Assembly: GCF_040054535.1 (NCBI RefSeq)
Contig: NC_090797.1
Span: 15,473,001 to 15,537,000, forward strand
Origin: Antennarius striatus
Lineage: Eukaryota > Chordata > Actinopteri > Lophiiformes > Antennariidae
DNA: 64,000 nucleotides
Reading direction: 5' to 3'
Of the stretch, positions 34,144 through 45,586 are shown one piece after another (within the stretch, counting starts at the first letter, position 1; each line of letters starts with the position of its first letter). The notes below the pieces were generated by a model. It saw nothing but the letters and a program-made list of their open reading frames with translations, was not told where the DNA came from and ran no database searches. The position numbers and the translations under genes are program-made.

Positions 34144-35240
34144 CCAAATCAGGCAAAACCAGGGGGGTGAGGATTGACTTTAGGGCAGTGCAGATGGCGT
34201 CATCGGTAGAGCGGTTGGACCAGTAAGCAAACTGAAAAGGGTCCAGGGTTGAAGGGAGGGCAGACTTGTTGTGGTGCATGACTAGCCGCTCGAAACGTTT
34301 CATAATGATGGGAGTGAGGGCAACTGGGTGGTAGTTGTTGAAGCCCGATGGGGGCGACTTCTTCGGGACTGGGATGATGGTGGTGGCTTTGAGGCAGGTG
34401 GGGACAACAGCCTGGCTCAGGGAGATGTTGAAGATGTCTGTGAAGACACCTGTGAGCTCATCAGCAGTCTCTTCAGGACACGACCAGGAATGTTGTCAGG
34501 ACCTGGGTTTTCTGTGCGTTGGTCCTTCTGAGGACTTGCATCACGCTGTCCTGAGAAAGCGTCAACGCCTGGTCGCCAGGAAGGGGTGGAGTCTTCAGTG
34601 CCGGGATGTTTTTGTTTGCCACAAATCACGCAAAGAAGACATTCAGCTGATTCAGCAGAGTGGTGGAGCTGTCGCAGAACTGAGAAAGTTGGCTTGTAGT
34701 CCATAATGAACTGAATCTCCCGCCACATGTTCCTGGTGTGTCTGCTGTCGCTGAAGTGGGTGGCGATCCTCCTGGAGTACTGTCTCTTGGACACTCGTGC
34801 CTCGTGACAGGTTGGCTCTCGCTGTCCTCATGCCCACCTCGTCCCCAGCTCTGAGAAGGTTCTGGTGACCGTGACATCATCCATGCATTTCCTCATGTAT
34901 GCAGTGACGGTCTCCGTGTACTCCTGGAGGTCTGTGGTGTTGTTGTGGGTGGCTGCATCTTTGGATACGCTCCAGTCTGTGGTGGAGAAGCAGTTTTGGA
35001 GTGCCTCTGACGACCCATCAGGCCACACCCGTATCTGCCTTTTCACAGGTCTGACGACTCTGACGAGCGGTCTGTATGCCGGCGTTAGCATAACAGTGGT
35101 GTGGTCTGATGCCCCAAGGTGGGGGAGAGCAGGGGCTTTATAGGCATCTTTTTGTGTTGTGTCAACATTGTCCAGGATGTTAGCTCCTCTGGTGAAAAAC
35201 TGGTGGGTGGGACAACGGCCCACCTGAGTGGGAAGGACTT
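34144..35240 (-). mobile_element. jockey-like LINE fragment upstream of mkrn1 unit A
   Basis: In minus-strand order there are late endonuclease traces (LPHLGASDHTTVMLTPAYRPL), a linker with RNMWREIQ and DYK, RT start [12 protein letters not shown], and motifs near KRFERLVM and [15 protein letters not shown]. Interrupted by stops and frame changes. From 34351 leftward positions onward it is shared with 45586-46470, so mkrn1 unit A homology to unit B begins at 34351, inside this LINE. Confidence 0.7.
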
Positions 35241-35368
35241 CTAACGACCCTCATTGTGTTGGGGGTTTGTGGGGGCGACTTTCTGCCCCAGCAGGACTAT
35301 AAGTGTCTGGACTCAGTCGCAGTGAGTCACAACTGGAGTCCTGACATGGATGACTGAGACCTGCAGAC

Positions 35369-38239
35369 ATGTCTTCAACCAGCCTGAAGTAAGTTCTTCT
35401 CATTATGCTTTGCTCTTCTTGACCTGCCTTTACCTGGAGGACTCCACACACTTTACTCTGACTCAGTGCTTTAGTTTGGAGTCATGGTCATCTTTATGTT
35501 GGAGGATGAAGTCCAATCCAGACTGCTTAGGCTCAACAGATCAGAGTGTGTTTCCTATGAGTCTTAGCGTCCTGCTCATTCATTGAAGTGTCTTTTGGAA
35601 CAGATGGGTTAGCAGTTAGCAGTAGCATCTTCACACTGTTAGTACTGACTCTATTGTTGTGTTATTGCTGGAAGATTTTTAGAGTAATCTTTCTCATCCA
35701 AGCACTGTCTCCTGTGCTCATGGATATGTTTGGTCCTGACTTCTTATAACTAAATGATATGAGAACAAAGACGAGGAGCACTGGGCACAGAATTTAAGGT
35801 GAAGCGGGGAAAGGTTTCTAAAATGTTCTCACCATTAATTAAAAATCCCAAAATGCTTTGTGTTCATACTGACCCTCACACCAGTGGTGTGGAGCAGCAG
35901 TTTCAGATCTATGTAGCTCTTTTAGGCTCTTTTGGTAAAACGGTTGATGTTTTTTCCCTGTTCTGTTTGTATGTAGGGAGGGCAATGGGTTTCCATCCCT
36001 CTACCTTTTGTTTATATGTGAGGGGTGGGGGGAATACGGTGGGTTTCTATCACCGAACTTTCTGTTGATATGTGTGGGGGACTAATGGGTTTCTATCTCC
36101 AAACCTTCTTGTTTTAACATGGTAACTTGTGTGTCCTCAGGTTTGAACACTACAAACTACCCAAAAGCGAGGAGCGGCCGACCCCCCAGACACTGATGCC
36201 TCCCCCCACTTCCCTGCTCGACCCATCAGAACTGGATCCCAGTGGGTCAACACCCAGCTCATGGGTTCAAGACTGGTTCAACGCGGCCGATTTTGTTTCA
36301 GGACAGCCGTACTGTGGACGGGGTGAGTGATCTGCGTGGTGTGTTGGGGAGAAGCACTAGATCCCACCTACGTCCCCTTGTGAGGAGACTTAGGGCTGCG
36401 GATATTTTCTAAGGTGGGGGTTGGGCTGTTGTTCATTTTGGTATTTGGTAAAACTGTTGTTTTGTTCACCCATTGACAAGCAAGTGGACAGCAGTGAACT
36501 TGTGTCATCTGAGATTACAAACAGTTGAAGGAAACTGTAGTCCGATCAGGTTGTAGGCGTGTGGGTACCATGGTAACAGTATTTTGATGTTTTGATGTTG
36601 TGGGTCGTCTGCAGCTGATCCTGAGAACAAGGAGCTGAGGAAGCAGCTTTGCTTCTATGCCGCTATTGGAAAGTGCCGCTATGGAATCAACTGTGCCTAT
36701 CTCCATGGCGACGTTTGTAACATGTGTGAGCTCCAGGTGCTCCACCCCACCGACATCAGTCAGCGCTCAGAGCACACCAAGGTAAGGACCTGCTCACACA
36801 CTACACGAGCTGTCACACACACTCCTTTGACATGGTGGTAACATACACACACTTCCTGCACCTGTCCACAGGCGTGCATGGAGGCCCACGAGAAGGACAT
36901 GGAGCTCTCGTTCGCCATCCAGCGCAGCGAGTACATGATGTGTCGTATGTGCATTGAAGTGGTGTTGGAGAAGGCCAACCCCAGTGAGCGGCGCTTCGGC
37001 ATCCTGGTCAACTGCAGCCACTGCTACTGCCTGAAGTGCATCAGGACGTGGAGGAGGGCCATGTGCGATATCACCAAGTGAGTCGTCAGTGTGTGATGGG
37101 TAGTGGGGGGGGGGGTCGTTGAAATTTGTGTTTCACCTTTGTATACTAATGAGGGTCATTAGTATACAAAGGTGAAACTTGTATTTCAACGACCCCCCTT
37201 TGACACACCCAACAATTGTTGAGGGGCCAGACGGGTTTCAACGACGGTCGTCTGAATGTGCATAGCCCTGACCACACCCCACAGGGTAAATAAGCTGGAC
37301 AACACCAGCCACCTTCAGAACTGAACAAGACTCTTGGATGAGAGATGAAACGTCTTCAAGAACTTTCTTAACGTCCAGTGGATCGACTTTAACAGCTTTG
37401 GATAACAAATATTTATTCATCTTTCTTCTTCATGAAAGCATCAAAAATGTTACCTAAATATGTTTCAGAGGTACTTTGAATGAGGTTGTAGCGATAAGTT
37501 TTCCATCACATTGATTAATCGTCTGTAAACCAACCAGAAACATTTTTTAATTCACCTTTTCTCACCAAACATCTCCTGAGACTGTTTTTAATCTCCTTCA
37601 GAGGAGCTTCTTCCTGAACGTTCCCTGTTTCAGATGGTAAAACCATTTTTCTACTTATTTCCAGTTGCTGCCCCAAGTGTGGAATAACATCCAACTTTGT
37701 CATCCCGAGTGAGTTCTGGGTGGAAGATGAGGACGACAAGCAGAAGCTCATCCAGAAATACAAGGACGGCATGCGGTAAGTGGGCCGGGCTAGAAACGGG
37801 TAAGGGGTGGGGCTACACTAGTGGGTGGGGCTATGACAGTAGATCTGTAGGAGAACATCTGGGCTGTGGAGTGGGCGGTGTTGTCTGATGTGTCTGAATC
37901 CCTGACAGTCTTCTCGGTCTCCTTCAGGAACAAGCCGTGTCGGTACTTTGATGAGGGGCGTGGCACATGTCCCTTTGGCGCCATCTGCTTCTATAAACAC
38001 GCCTTTCCTGGTGGACGACTGGAGGAGGCCCAGCCCCCGCGCCGACAGCCTGGATCCAATGACAGGAACATGGTAAGGGGCCACCAGTCCACTGGTTCTG
38101 TTGAAGGTCTGCCAAGAACAGCAGCATCTCCACAGCAGCGCCCTCTGCTGGCTGAGTGGAAGCACTGATCAGTGGAAACCATCGTTTGGAGACATTTGGA
38201 GTCTGATTTTTGCAAACCTGCATCACTGGATGAAGTCTG

Positions 38240-38325
<86 letters not shown>

Positions 38326-38480
38326 AGCAGAACTCCAGGACTCCGCTGTGGAACATCTTTGAGGAGCAGGAGAGCCCAGACTCCTTCAACAACGATGAGG
38401 AGGAGATGGTGCCGTTCGAGCTGAGGGAGATGCTTCTGAGGCTGCTGGACGAAGACGAGGTCCTGGCAGGCCATCAATAA
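35369..38480 (+). CDS. mkrn1: Makorin-1-like E3 ubiquitin ligase, unit A
   Basis: Exons: candidate start 35369-35388, 36141-36322, 36615-36781, 36872-37077, 37665-37775, 37928-38072 and 38328-38480, all with GT/AG borders and compatible phases. They total 984 bases including the stop, or 327 residues. Domains in order: MKRN linker (GQPYCGR), CCCH finger 3 (CX7CX5CX3[10 protein letters not shown]...YLH), makorin Cys-His motif, C3HC4 RING ([18 protein letters not shown]) and CCCH finger 4 ([14 protein letters not shown]). MKRN1 transfers ubiquitin and binds RNA in nucleus and cytoplasm. The usual fingers 1 and 2 have no exons here. Compared with unit B, 57 bp and 9 bp are missing in frame, and the tail ends [10 protein letters not shown] after loss of the acidic C-terminus. 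The TAA stop lies inside the AATAAA at 38476-38481. The start exon is the least certain part. Confidence 0.75.
37106..37198. repeat. Long inverted repeat in mkrn1 unit A intron
   Basis: Two arms of about 42 bp (TTTCACCTTTGTATACTAATGA against TCATTAGTATACAAAGGTGAAA, then TCGTTGAAAT against ATTTCAACGA) flank a 3-bp centre. The transcript could fold into a long hairpin between the two exons that complete the RING. Matching elements are at 48147-48410 (rearranged) and 63759-63849. Confidence 0.85.
38240..38322 (+). repeat. (TG)n abutting the last mkrn1 A acceptor
   Basis: About 41 TG units run up to TGTCCAGCAG, replacing the normal pyrimidine tract of the last intron. CAGCAG offers two tandem acceptors. 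Unit B has a short interrupted tract (49361-49392); unit C has an intermediate one (62676-62718). Confidence 0.9.
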
Positions 38481-39257
38481 ATGAACTTATGAAATATAAA
38501 TGAAGAAAAAAAGTCCCACAAGCCATTGTGCTCATGCTAAACATTACCTTGACATCTATTGTTGGTCTTTCTGGTGTGTTTCATGTAGGAGGTATAATTC
38601 TAAAATATCAAAAATAAGTCAATATAATATTTAACAAATTAATTTTCTTCAAATATAGCTAATAAACATTGTCAAGTTTCATTGTGGGTGTGACGCGTTT
38701 ATCACTGACAGCTGTTAGCACTTCCTGTTAGCCTGACAATCACTCTGACATTTACTGTCAAACTGTAAGGTTTTACTCCTGAAGGCTGGATCTTCAGTTT
38801 TCTTTATTAAAGCTGCTCATAGCCATTATTTTGTACTGATGTGTCCTCCCTTCATCACCTTCATCCAAGTGTCATGGGTGTGTGTGTGTGTGTGTGTGTG
38901 GGAGTGTGTGTGTGTGTGTTTCATTAATGGCTAAGAGCCTGTTGGATCACAAGCTGTCTGTCAAAGTGGGTGAACGGATGGATGGATGAGAGACGGATGT
39001 CCTTATGTCACAGACAGCTGTTGAGATACTTCTTGTAGCTAGCATGAACAGCTAGCCTTAGCCTCCCTCCAGTGAAGGTGAGGTCTAGAATGTGGTGGCG
39101 CCCTCTAGTGGCATAAAAACAGCTTTGAACCCCCGACCCCTGATGCCTTAGTCCTGGCTGTTGCTTCATTAGCTCATCGTCCCACTACAGACACTCGTCT
39201 TCATCCTCCACTCTACATACTCCTCCTCTTCTCCTTTAGCTCCACCTCCTGAGTCAG
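38481..39257. other. mkrn1 unit A 3' flank
   Basis: Non-coding sequence shared with 49730-51900 (minus a large insertion in B) and, inverted, with 61740-62518. It contains a TG tract at 38879-38919. A 75-bp part near 38925-38995 recurs at 53141-53215. Confidence 0.6.
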
Positions 39258-39421
39258 ACTCAATCAACTTTTATTTATATAGCTCTTAATCACGTCAAGA
39301 GACATTTCAAAGCCCTTTAATAGACAGAAAAACCCAACAGAATCCTCCAGAGAAGACACAAGCAAAAGCGACCGGACTCATTGGACCACTACCTGCTCAG
39401 GTCGCTAACAGCAGCTAGCAG
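39258..39421 (-). mobile_element. LINE 3' tail-like fragment in mkrn1 flank
   Basis: On the minus strand it contains GGGCTTTGAAATGTCTC and CTATATAAATAAAAGTTGATTG, the terminal signature of L2-like LINEs. Shared by all three mkrn1 units. Confidence 0.5.
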
Positions 39422-39925
39422 CTGGTGCTGTCCCTCTGATGTACTCATTCCTGATCCTATCCATCCTGGTCACTCCCAGAGAGAACCTCAGCATCTTCAT
39501 CTCTGCTACCTCCAGCTCTGTCTCCTGTCTTTTCCTCAGGGACACTGTCTCTAGACCAAACAACATCGCTGGTCTCACCACAGTTTTGTACACCTTTCCT
39601 TTCATTTTAGCTGAAACTCTTCTATCACACATCACACCTGACACGTTCCTCCACCCGTTCCATCCTGCCTGGACACGCTTCTTCACCTCTTTTCCACACT
39701 CTCCATTGCTCTGGACTGTTGACCCTAAGTACTTCAAATCCTCCACCTTCTTGATCTCTTCTCCCTGTAACCTCACTCTTCCACTTGGGTCCCTCTCATT
39801 CACACACATGTACTCTGTCTTACTGCGGCTAACCTTCATTCCTCTCCTTTCCAGGACAAACCTCCACCTCTCTAGCTTCTCCTCCACCTGTTCCCTGCTC
39901 TCACTGCAGATCATTATAAATTCAT
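39422..39925 (-). mobile_element. RTE-type LINE RT fragment, unit A
   Basis: A minus-strand open frame of about 170 codons: MICSESREQVEEKLERWRF, GMKVSRSKTEYMCVNER, DLKYLGSTVQSNGECGKEVK, VVRPAMLFGLETVSLRKRQ. It covers the RT thumb and linker and lacks the catalytic part and the ORF end. Near-identical in unit B (52080-52590) and partial in unit C (61240-61590). Confidence 0.75.
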
Positions 39926-40319
39926 TCATTAGCATTAATCATTAGTAATTTATTTAAAAACCAAAACAAAAATAAAAACAGTGGAAAAACAAAATAAAAG
40001 TAATAACATACCCAATAGACAAAAAAATAAAATAATAAATTCCTGCTCGTTAAATATAAATTTTGCTCAACAGCTTAAATAAATGTGTGAATGGAGTATA
40101 TGCCAGTCTTACTGGTGGCTGTCCATAGTCAGACATCAAACCACTCATGATCTGAAAGTTCTTGAATCAAGGTGAGGACTCCGGGGTTCACATGAAGGCG
40201 AGATGTTTTTGTCTTCTCTCGTGCCCTTCTCTGGGTGGATGGAGAAAAAACACCTGTGGAAACACAAGACAGATGACTGCATTAATAGTAATATATTTTC
40301 ACATTAACAAAACTCTTTT

Positions 40320-41800
40320 CATCCATTTATCCATCTTCATCTGCTTATCCGGGTCCGGGTCACAGGAGCAACAGCAGGCTCCGCTCGAGGCGAGGACCAG
40401 CGGCTCTACTCCGAGCTCCTCCCTGGTGACTGAGCTCCTCACCCTATCTCTAAGGGTGCGCCCAGCCCCTCTACAGAGGAAACTCATTTCAGCTACTTGC
40501 ATCCAGGATGTTGTCCTTTCGGACATGACCTTAAACTTTGGGCCATGAGAGTGGGATCATAGACTGACCCATAAATACAGAGCTTCATCTCAGCTCTTTC
40601 TTCACCACAACAGACCTATACAACGACTGCATCACTACGGCCGCTGCTCCAACTGTAAATCCCATTCTCCATCTGCCCCCTCACTTGTGAACAAGACCAA
40701 GATATGTGAACTCCTCCAATTGAGGCAAAGACTCTCCGCCAACCCAGAGAGCGCAGACCACCTTTTTTCGATCGGGAACCATGGCCTTAGATTTGGAGAT
40801 GCTGATCCTCATCTCACTCGAGTCACACTCAGCTTCAAACCACCACACTACATGCTGAAGGTCCAAGTTTGATGAGCCAAGAAGACAACATCATCTGCAT
40901 TAAGCAGAGATGAAATCCTTTGGTCCCCATACTGAACTCCCTCCAGAAACTGCCTTCGACTAGAAATTTTGTCCATAATGAACAGAATCAGTGGAGCACA
41001 GCACTGCCGGAGTCCAACATTGCACCTGTAACAGGTCTGACTTACTGCTGGGAATGCAAACCAAACTCTGACTTCTGTCATACAGGGACTGTATAGCTCT
41101 CAGTAAAGAAATACAAGGTTCGATTATAGGTATGATCCTCCTCTCCAGTAACCCTGTAATAGACAATCCCTGGGAGGCTGAGGAGTGTGATCCCCCTACA
41201 GTTGGAGCACATCCTCCAGTCCCCCTTCTTTAAAAAGCAGGACCACTGCCCCAGTCTGTCAATCCAAAAGCACTGTCCCCAACTGCCATGTGGCATGACA
41301 GAGATGCTTCAGCCAAGACACATCTAGAGACTTCTGGTACTCAGGGCAGATCTCATCTACCCCCAGTGTATTGTCACTGAGGAGCTTGGCAGCCACCTCG
41401 ATGACTTCAGCTTGGGGTGATGTACAAGTCCAACTCTGAGTTGTCTGCCTCTGCTTCGTCCATGGAAGGCATGGTAGTGGGATTATGGAGATCCTCTAAC
41501 TAATCCATCCACCCTCCTACTCGTGTCCCACTGCCTCCCCAAACTCCTCCCAGACCCAAGTTTTTGCCTCCATGACCAGTGGGGCTGCAGTGCTCTTGCC
41601 TGCCTATACCTGTCAGCTGCCACAGGAGTGCAATGATTCAACAACAATCGATAAGAGTCCTTCAGCTTGATGGAATCCCTTACTTCCGGTGTCCAACACC
41701 AGGTTTGGGGGTTGCCGCTGCAACAGTTACTGGAGAACTTGTGGCTACAACTTTGAGCGGTCACTTCAACAGTGGAGGTGGAGAATATGGTCCACTTTGA
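40320..41800 (-). mobile_element. Rex3-like LINE fragment
   Basis: Minus-strand traces in order: LLFKKGDWRMCSN and CRGITLLSLPG (RT motif region), IMDKISSRRQFLEGVQYGD, ADDVVFLA (catalytic DD), FEAECDSSEMRISISKSKAM and MSFLCRGAGRTLRDRVRSSV near the 3' side. Degenerate, with many stops and frame changes. It begins right where unit A loses similarity to units B and C. Confidence 0.7.
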
Positions 41801-43149
41801 CTCAATGTCCCCAGCCCGATGCGGAGTCTGGGAGGAGCTCTCTGAGTGGTGGGAGTTGAAGACCTCACAACATTTTATTTAAACTATTGCTTTAAATCCA
41901 TCTGCAGAAAGTACAGCGTCCTGATTCTACTCGTCGTGATGTTCTCATACATGACCAGATCTACCTCTTCTCCTCCTTCAGCCATCGTGGGTAGTGGCGA
42001 ATGTCCTGGTTCAGGTTCGATGTGTCGCAGAATGACAAATGAAACCTAACCTAGCAGCAAAGTTTGAGGTAGCAAGTTAGGTTTACTCCACAAACCATTG
42101 GAGTTGTGTGTCCGAGGAGCAACGCTGTCCACCACTGCCCTGCAATGACTCATTTGTACCAGCAGGTGTCAGCATCATAGAAGGCTTCTAAAAAGGACCC
42201 GCATGAAGTGTGAAAGGTTGTAGTCTGAGAGCTGATTGGTCCAAGCGCTGTAAACTGAACAGGCTGTGTCCATTCACTTATAGCAGGCAGAAGCATCACT
42301 TTTGATTCTGAAGGGTCTGGCAGATTTCATGGAACCGTACAACGTTAGGTAGCTGAAATATGATTTGATAAAAAGTTTTGTCCAACTTTGGAAATGGAAA
42401 AAAACTTTTATTTAAAAATACAAAATTTATAAAATTAAAATTTTAAAAATATTTATGAATAAGTGTGTTTTACTGAGTATGTTGGAAGCCAGCAGAGAAG
42501 GCTTTGCTGGCCCTGACGCCCCGCCACTGGTTAATTGATGATCCGATTAATTGCAATTTGCAATTTGCCACAACGCCTTCAGTTGAGATGTAAATGTTCA
42601 TCGGAATGTAACTACCAGCTATCGTCTATGTGTGAGCTGAGCTTATCTTTGTATGTTCCATCGTGGTCACTATCATAAAACAGTGTGCAATGTAGAGGAT
42701 CGATAGGAGGCAGGTAGGGTGCATGTCTGAATCCAGGGACTGAATCCAGGGCTTCCACATGGCATACATGGAACCAGGGCTTGAAATTGTGACCATTTTG
42801 GTCGCATATGCACCCAAATTTTTATCAGTGTGAATATTGAATATATTTGGGAGCACCGGTGCGACTAGGGAAAAAAATCTGGTGAGCCTTTTTTTTCCTC
42901 TTCTCTCTCGCTCTTTCTCTCTCTCCATAGAGCAGGGAAAACCAAATGGCGGACCGCGGTCCAGATCTGGACCGCATGATGGTTCTGTCCGGACCCGTGA
43001 CCACTCCATGATAAATGGAGGTATTGGTAAAGAGTAGATTTTCTTGGCGCATTTTTACTTGCAGTTCACGGCTACAGACGGCGGGCGCCCAGTAGATGTC
43101 AGCAGTGGGTGAGGTTGGAACTGGTCGCATCAGCCATTGTCCATTCTGT
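41801..43149. other. Unassigned, no supported gene
   Basis: A minus-strand open frame at 42626-43009 with a Glu/Arg-rich stretch from a CT tract matches no family I recognise. Its SLVAPVLPNIFNIHTD part looks like a repeated fish sequence. No boundaries were found. Confidence 0.35.
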
Positions 43150-45490
43150 CCAGCTTCACTGCAAAAAATTTGAGTACCAACTGGGTCTTAAATTATGTCC
43201 CGCAAACACAATGGGCAACGGTTTGGTAAAAGGCAGAACCTGTGGTTTACCCGAGAAGCCCATCAATAATATGCTGTCAGATGTTAACATTGACTGCGGT
43301 ACAGGTGTATCGAAAGTGGAGTATGTGGCTCTAATGTCTATCAGGCCGCTGACAGTCTTAACACACACAGTCATAGGAAGCATTGGTTCAGCTGTTCTGT
43401 TGCTTCCGGGCCTGCCCAAGGATCCCTAATCTGTCCAGTAGGGGTCATCATCCTCCCCTGTTACTGTTTCCCCAGTGTAATATTGACCATACTGCTGTGT
43501 CCATTCGGTCCCCTTGCCCACTGGTTGGTTGGTGCCCATGGATAAATGCCCCCTGTGCCACGTCCTGGAGCAGATGGAAATCCTCTGTCTCGAGGTGGTT
43601 GTGGAGCGTACTCTTGTGGGCTTAGTCGGGCCTGTTTGCAACTGCGACTCCAATGATTAAGATCACAACATATGAAACATCCAGGCTGATTAGCTGAGTA
43701 TAATCTGCTGCCGCCATAGCTTTCACCTCTTCCTCGTCCTCCTTTAGCCCAAGACCAGCCACCACGACCCTGCCACAAAACACTGCCAGCGTGGTTAGAG
43801 TTTTTCTTGACCTTCTTGTCATTTACCTTGGCCCTAGCCTCAGCTAATTGTAATTTAAGTAATTGTGTCTGCATGTGTTGGATGTCTGTGTTGTGGTTGG
43901 CTTCTGTTTTCTGATAATGTGTTAGATGATGCACAAGGTGATGGTGGAACCAGTTAATTTGTTCTTCAGTGGAGGTGGCAAACCATTCAAGAGAGCTGTT
44001 CTAAACAGTGTCTCAGTTACCTCATTGCTGGTGGGATGAACTCCTGTTGCTGCTGACCATTTGGCCAGGCAGTTGTTCCTCCTTACCATCCCATGGGAAT
44101 GAGGTAGAGGTGTTCCCATTGGGTATTGGAAACTCGTTTCTCAGCACGTTAAACAAGGCTCTGGCAAATGGACCGAATGGTCTCTCTTGTGGTTTCCCCG
44201 AGAAGCCCATCAATGATATGCTGTCTGATGTAAACATTGACTGCGGTACACCACTCAGACCCGCTGTGGTTCTGACAGCTGAAACTTTCATAGGGGTGAG
44301 TGCAGTATCTAACAACTGCAACACATCTCCTACTGCTAAATTTTGGCCTGAGGTTATGGCTAACATGTGTTCAATCTATTGATCCGCTCCTTGAGACGGG
44401 GGGGGTAATATTTTAGCCATGCCTTTGAAATCAGTAAATAAATGGTTTATAATCTCTCAAGTTATTAGTGAAAGAGGACATGAAGATAGTTGATGTGAGA
44501 GAAGAGGATGCGAAAGACAGGGTTAGATGGAGGCAATTGAGGGGAAAAGCCGAAGGGAAGAGAAGATAATCTCTCAAATTATCTTAATAATCAATTCTCA
44601 GGGGCATCTGATGATAAGTCTTACCACTGCGCATGTGTGGCAGGGTATCATCTTCCTCCCCTGTGTCACGAAGGTGTGCTGCTGACTCAATGTACCATTC
44701 ATTCTCACCTGCAATGTGATTTGTCAATTTATACTTGTCTGGAACTTCACATGGGATACTAATGTCTACTGTCTACTGTCTACTGTGTAGACTGGACTGT
44801 CCTCCAACATCGTGGTGTATGAGCTCAGGTGTGACCATGTCCTCACCTCATCCTTGAACACATTGTAAATCTGTATGGGAGAAATGAGACACACAAGTGC
44901 ACATCTTCCTGCCCAGTTTGGGACAAGGAGTCCTTTGTGTCTTGGTTTTAGTCTTGTTAGTTTTGCGGTTGAGCTTGAGCGAATTGCAACTGTATTTTTC
45001 ATAAGTCAGTTTCTAAATCAGTAAATTTATTTTGGTGTTTGTCGTCGAAGTGGCAACATTTCTGTCTCCTTTTTCCCTACTTTGCTCTTTCTTCAACATC
45101 CTCCACTGTCTTCTTTATCAACTTTCTATCACTCTCATGACCTTCCATCAGGGATTGCTGATATCCTCTCTCTCTCACTTAGAACTTCCGCTTCCCTTCC
45201 TTTTCTGACTTCTTGTAGTTCCTTTCTCAGTCTCTACATCTCATGCTCCACTCTCTCTATGTCTTCTGTCTTTCCTCTCTCTCGCTATTATTGCCGTTTT
45301 TAATTCATACAAAATTTGACATGCATCATCTGTTTCTCTGTCCTCTTCAGTTTTTAATACTCCCTCTTTTTAAATGCCACAGAGCTTGTTGACTAGCTGG
45401 ACTAGCTGCGACATTTGTGGCTGATGGCTTATTTTGTCGTTGCTTTAACATTTCTCGAACCTGAGCTGAAGGCCCACTGGTGAAATATTC
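43150..45490 (-). mobile_element. Endogenous retrovirus-like Gag-protease fossil
   Basis: In minus-strand order there are upstream Gag traces (45.49-44.77 kb), further Gag (44.4-43.9 kb), a nucleocapsid-like region with a CX2CX4HX4C zinc knuckle (CFICCDLNHWSRSC) in a Gly/Arg-rich context (43.93-43.46 kb), and a retroviral-type aspartic protease remnant (43.43-43.15 kb, LLMGFSGKPQ). Broken in many places, with no LTR recognised at either end. It carries a 101-bp LINE insertion. Related fossils lie at 3.18-3.89, 10.19-10.45 and 56.95-58.5 kb. Confidence 0.6.
44466..44566 (+). mobile_element. Very short RTE LINE 3' insertion
   Basis: 101 bp encoding DMKIVDVREEDAKDRVRWRQ, the ORF end of the RTE LINE, is flanked by a 16-bp duplication TAATCTCTCAARTTAT (44450-44465 and 44567-44582; one mismatch). 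The related fossil near 57370 is uninterrupted here. A severely 5'-truncated retrotransposition. Confidence 0.75.
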
Positions 45491-45499
45491 CTCTCTACT

Positions 45500-45503
<4 letters not shown>

Positions 45504-45583
<80 letters not shown>
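45504..45583. repeat. (TA)n microsatellite
   Basis: About 40 TA units exactly at the left boundary of mkrn1 unit B, whose homology to A starts at 45586. Confidence 0.95.

Positions 45584-45585
<2 letters not shown>

Positions 45586-45586
<1 letters not shown>

Noticed and set aside
34865-35143. Plus-strand open frame upstream of mkrn1 A, repeated in B
   Set aside because: Antisense of the jockey-like LINE endonuclease end. Its conservation reflects block duplication, not coding.
37106-37198. Intrinsic transcription terminator
   Set aside because: The locus is eukaryotic and the hairpin lies in a spliced intron. The arms and G/C runs are better explained as a foldback repeat.
39439-39945. 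168-residue hydrophobic open frame (plus), repeated at 52098-52604
   Set aside because: Antisense of the RTE reverse-transcriptase fragment. The minus strand gives the recognisable motifs.
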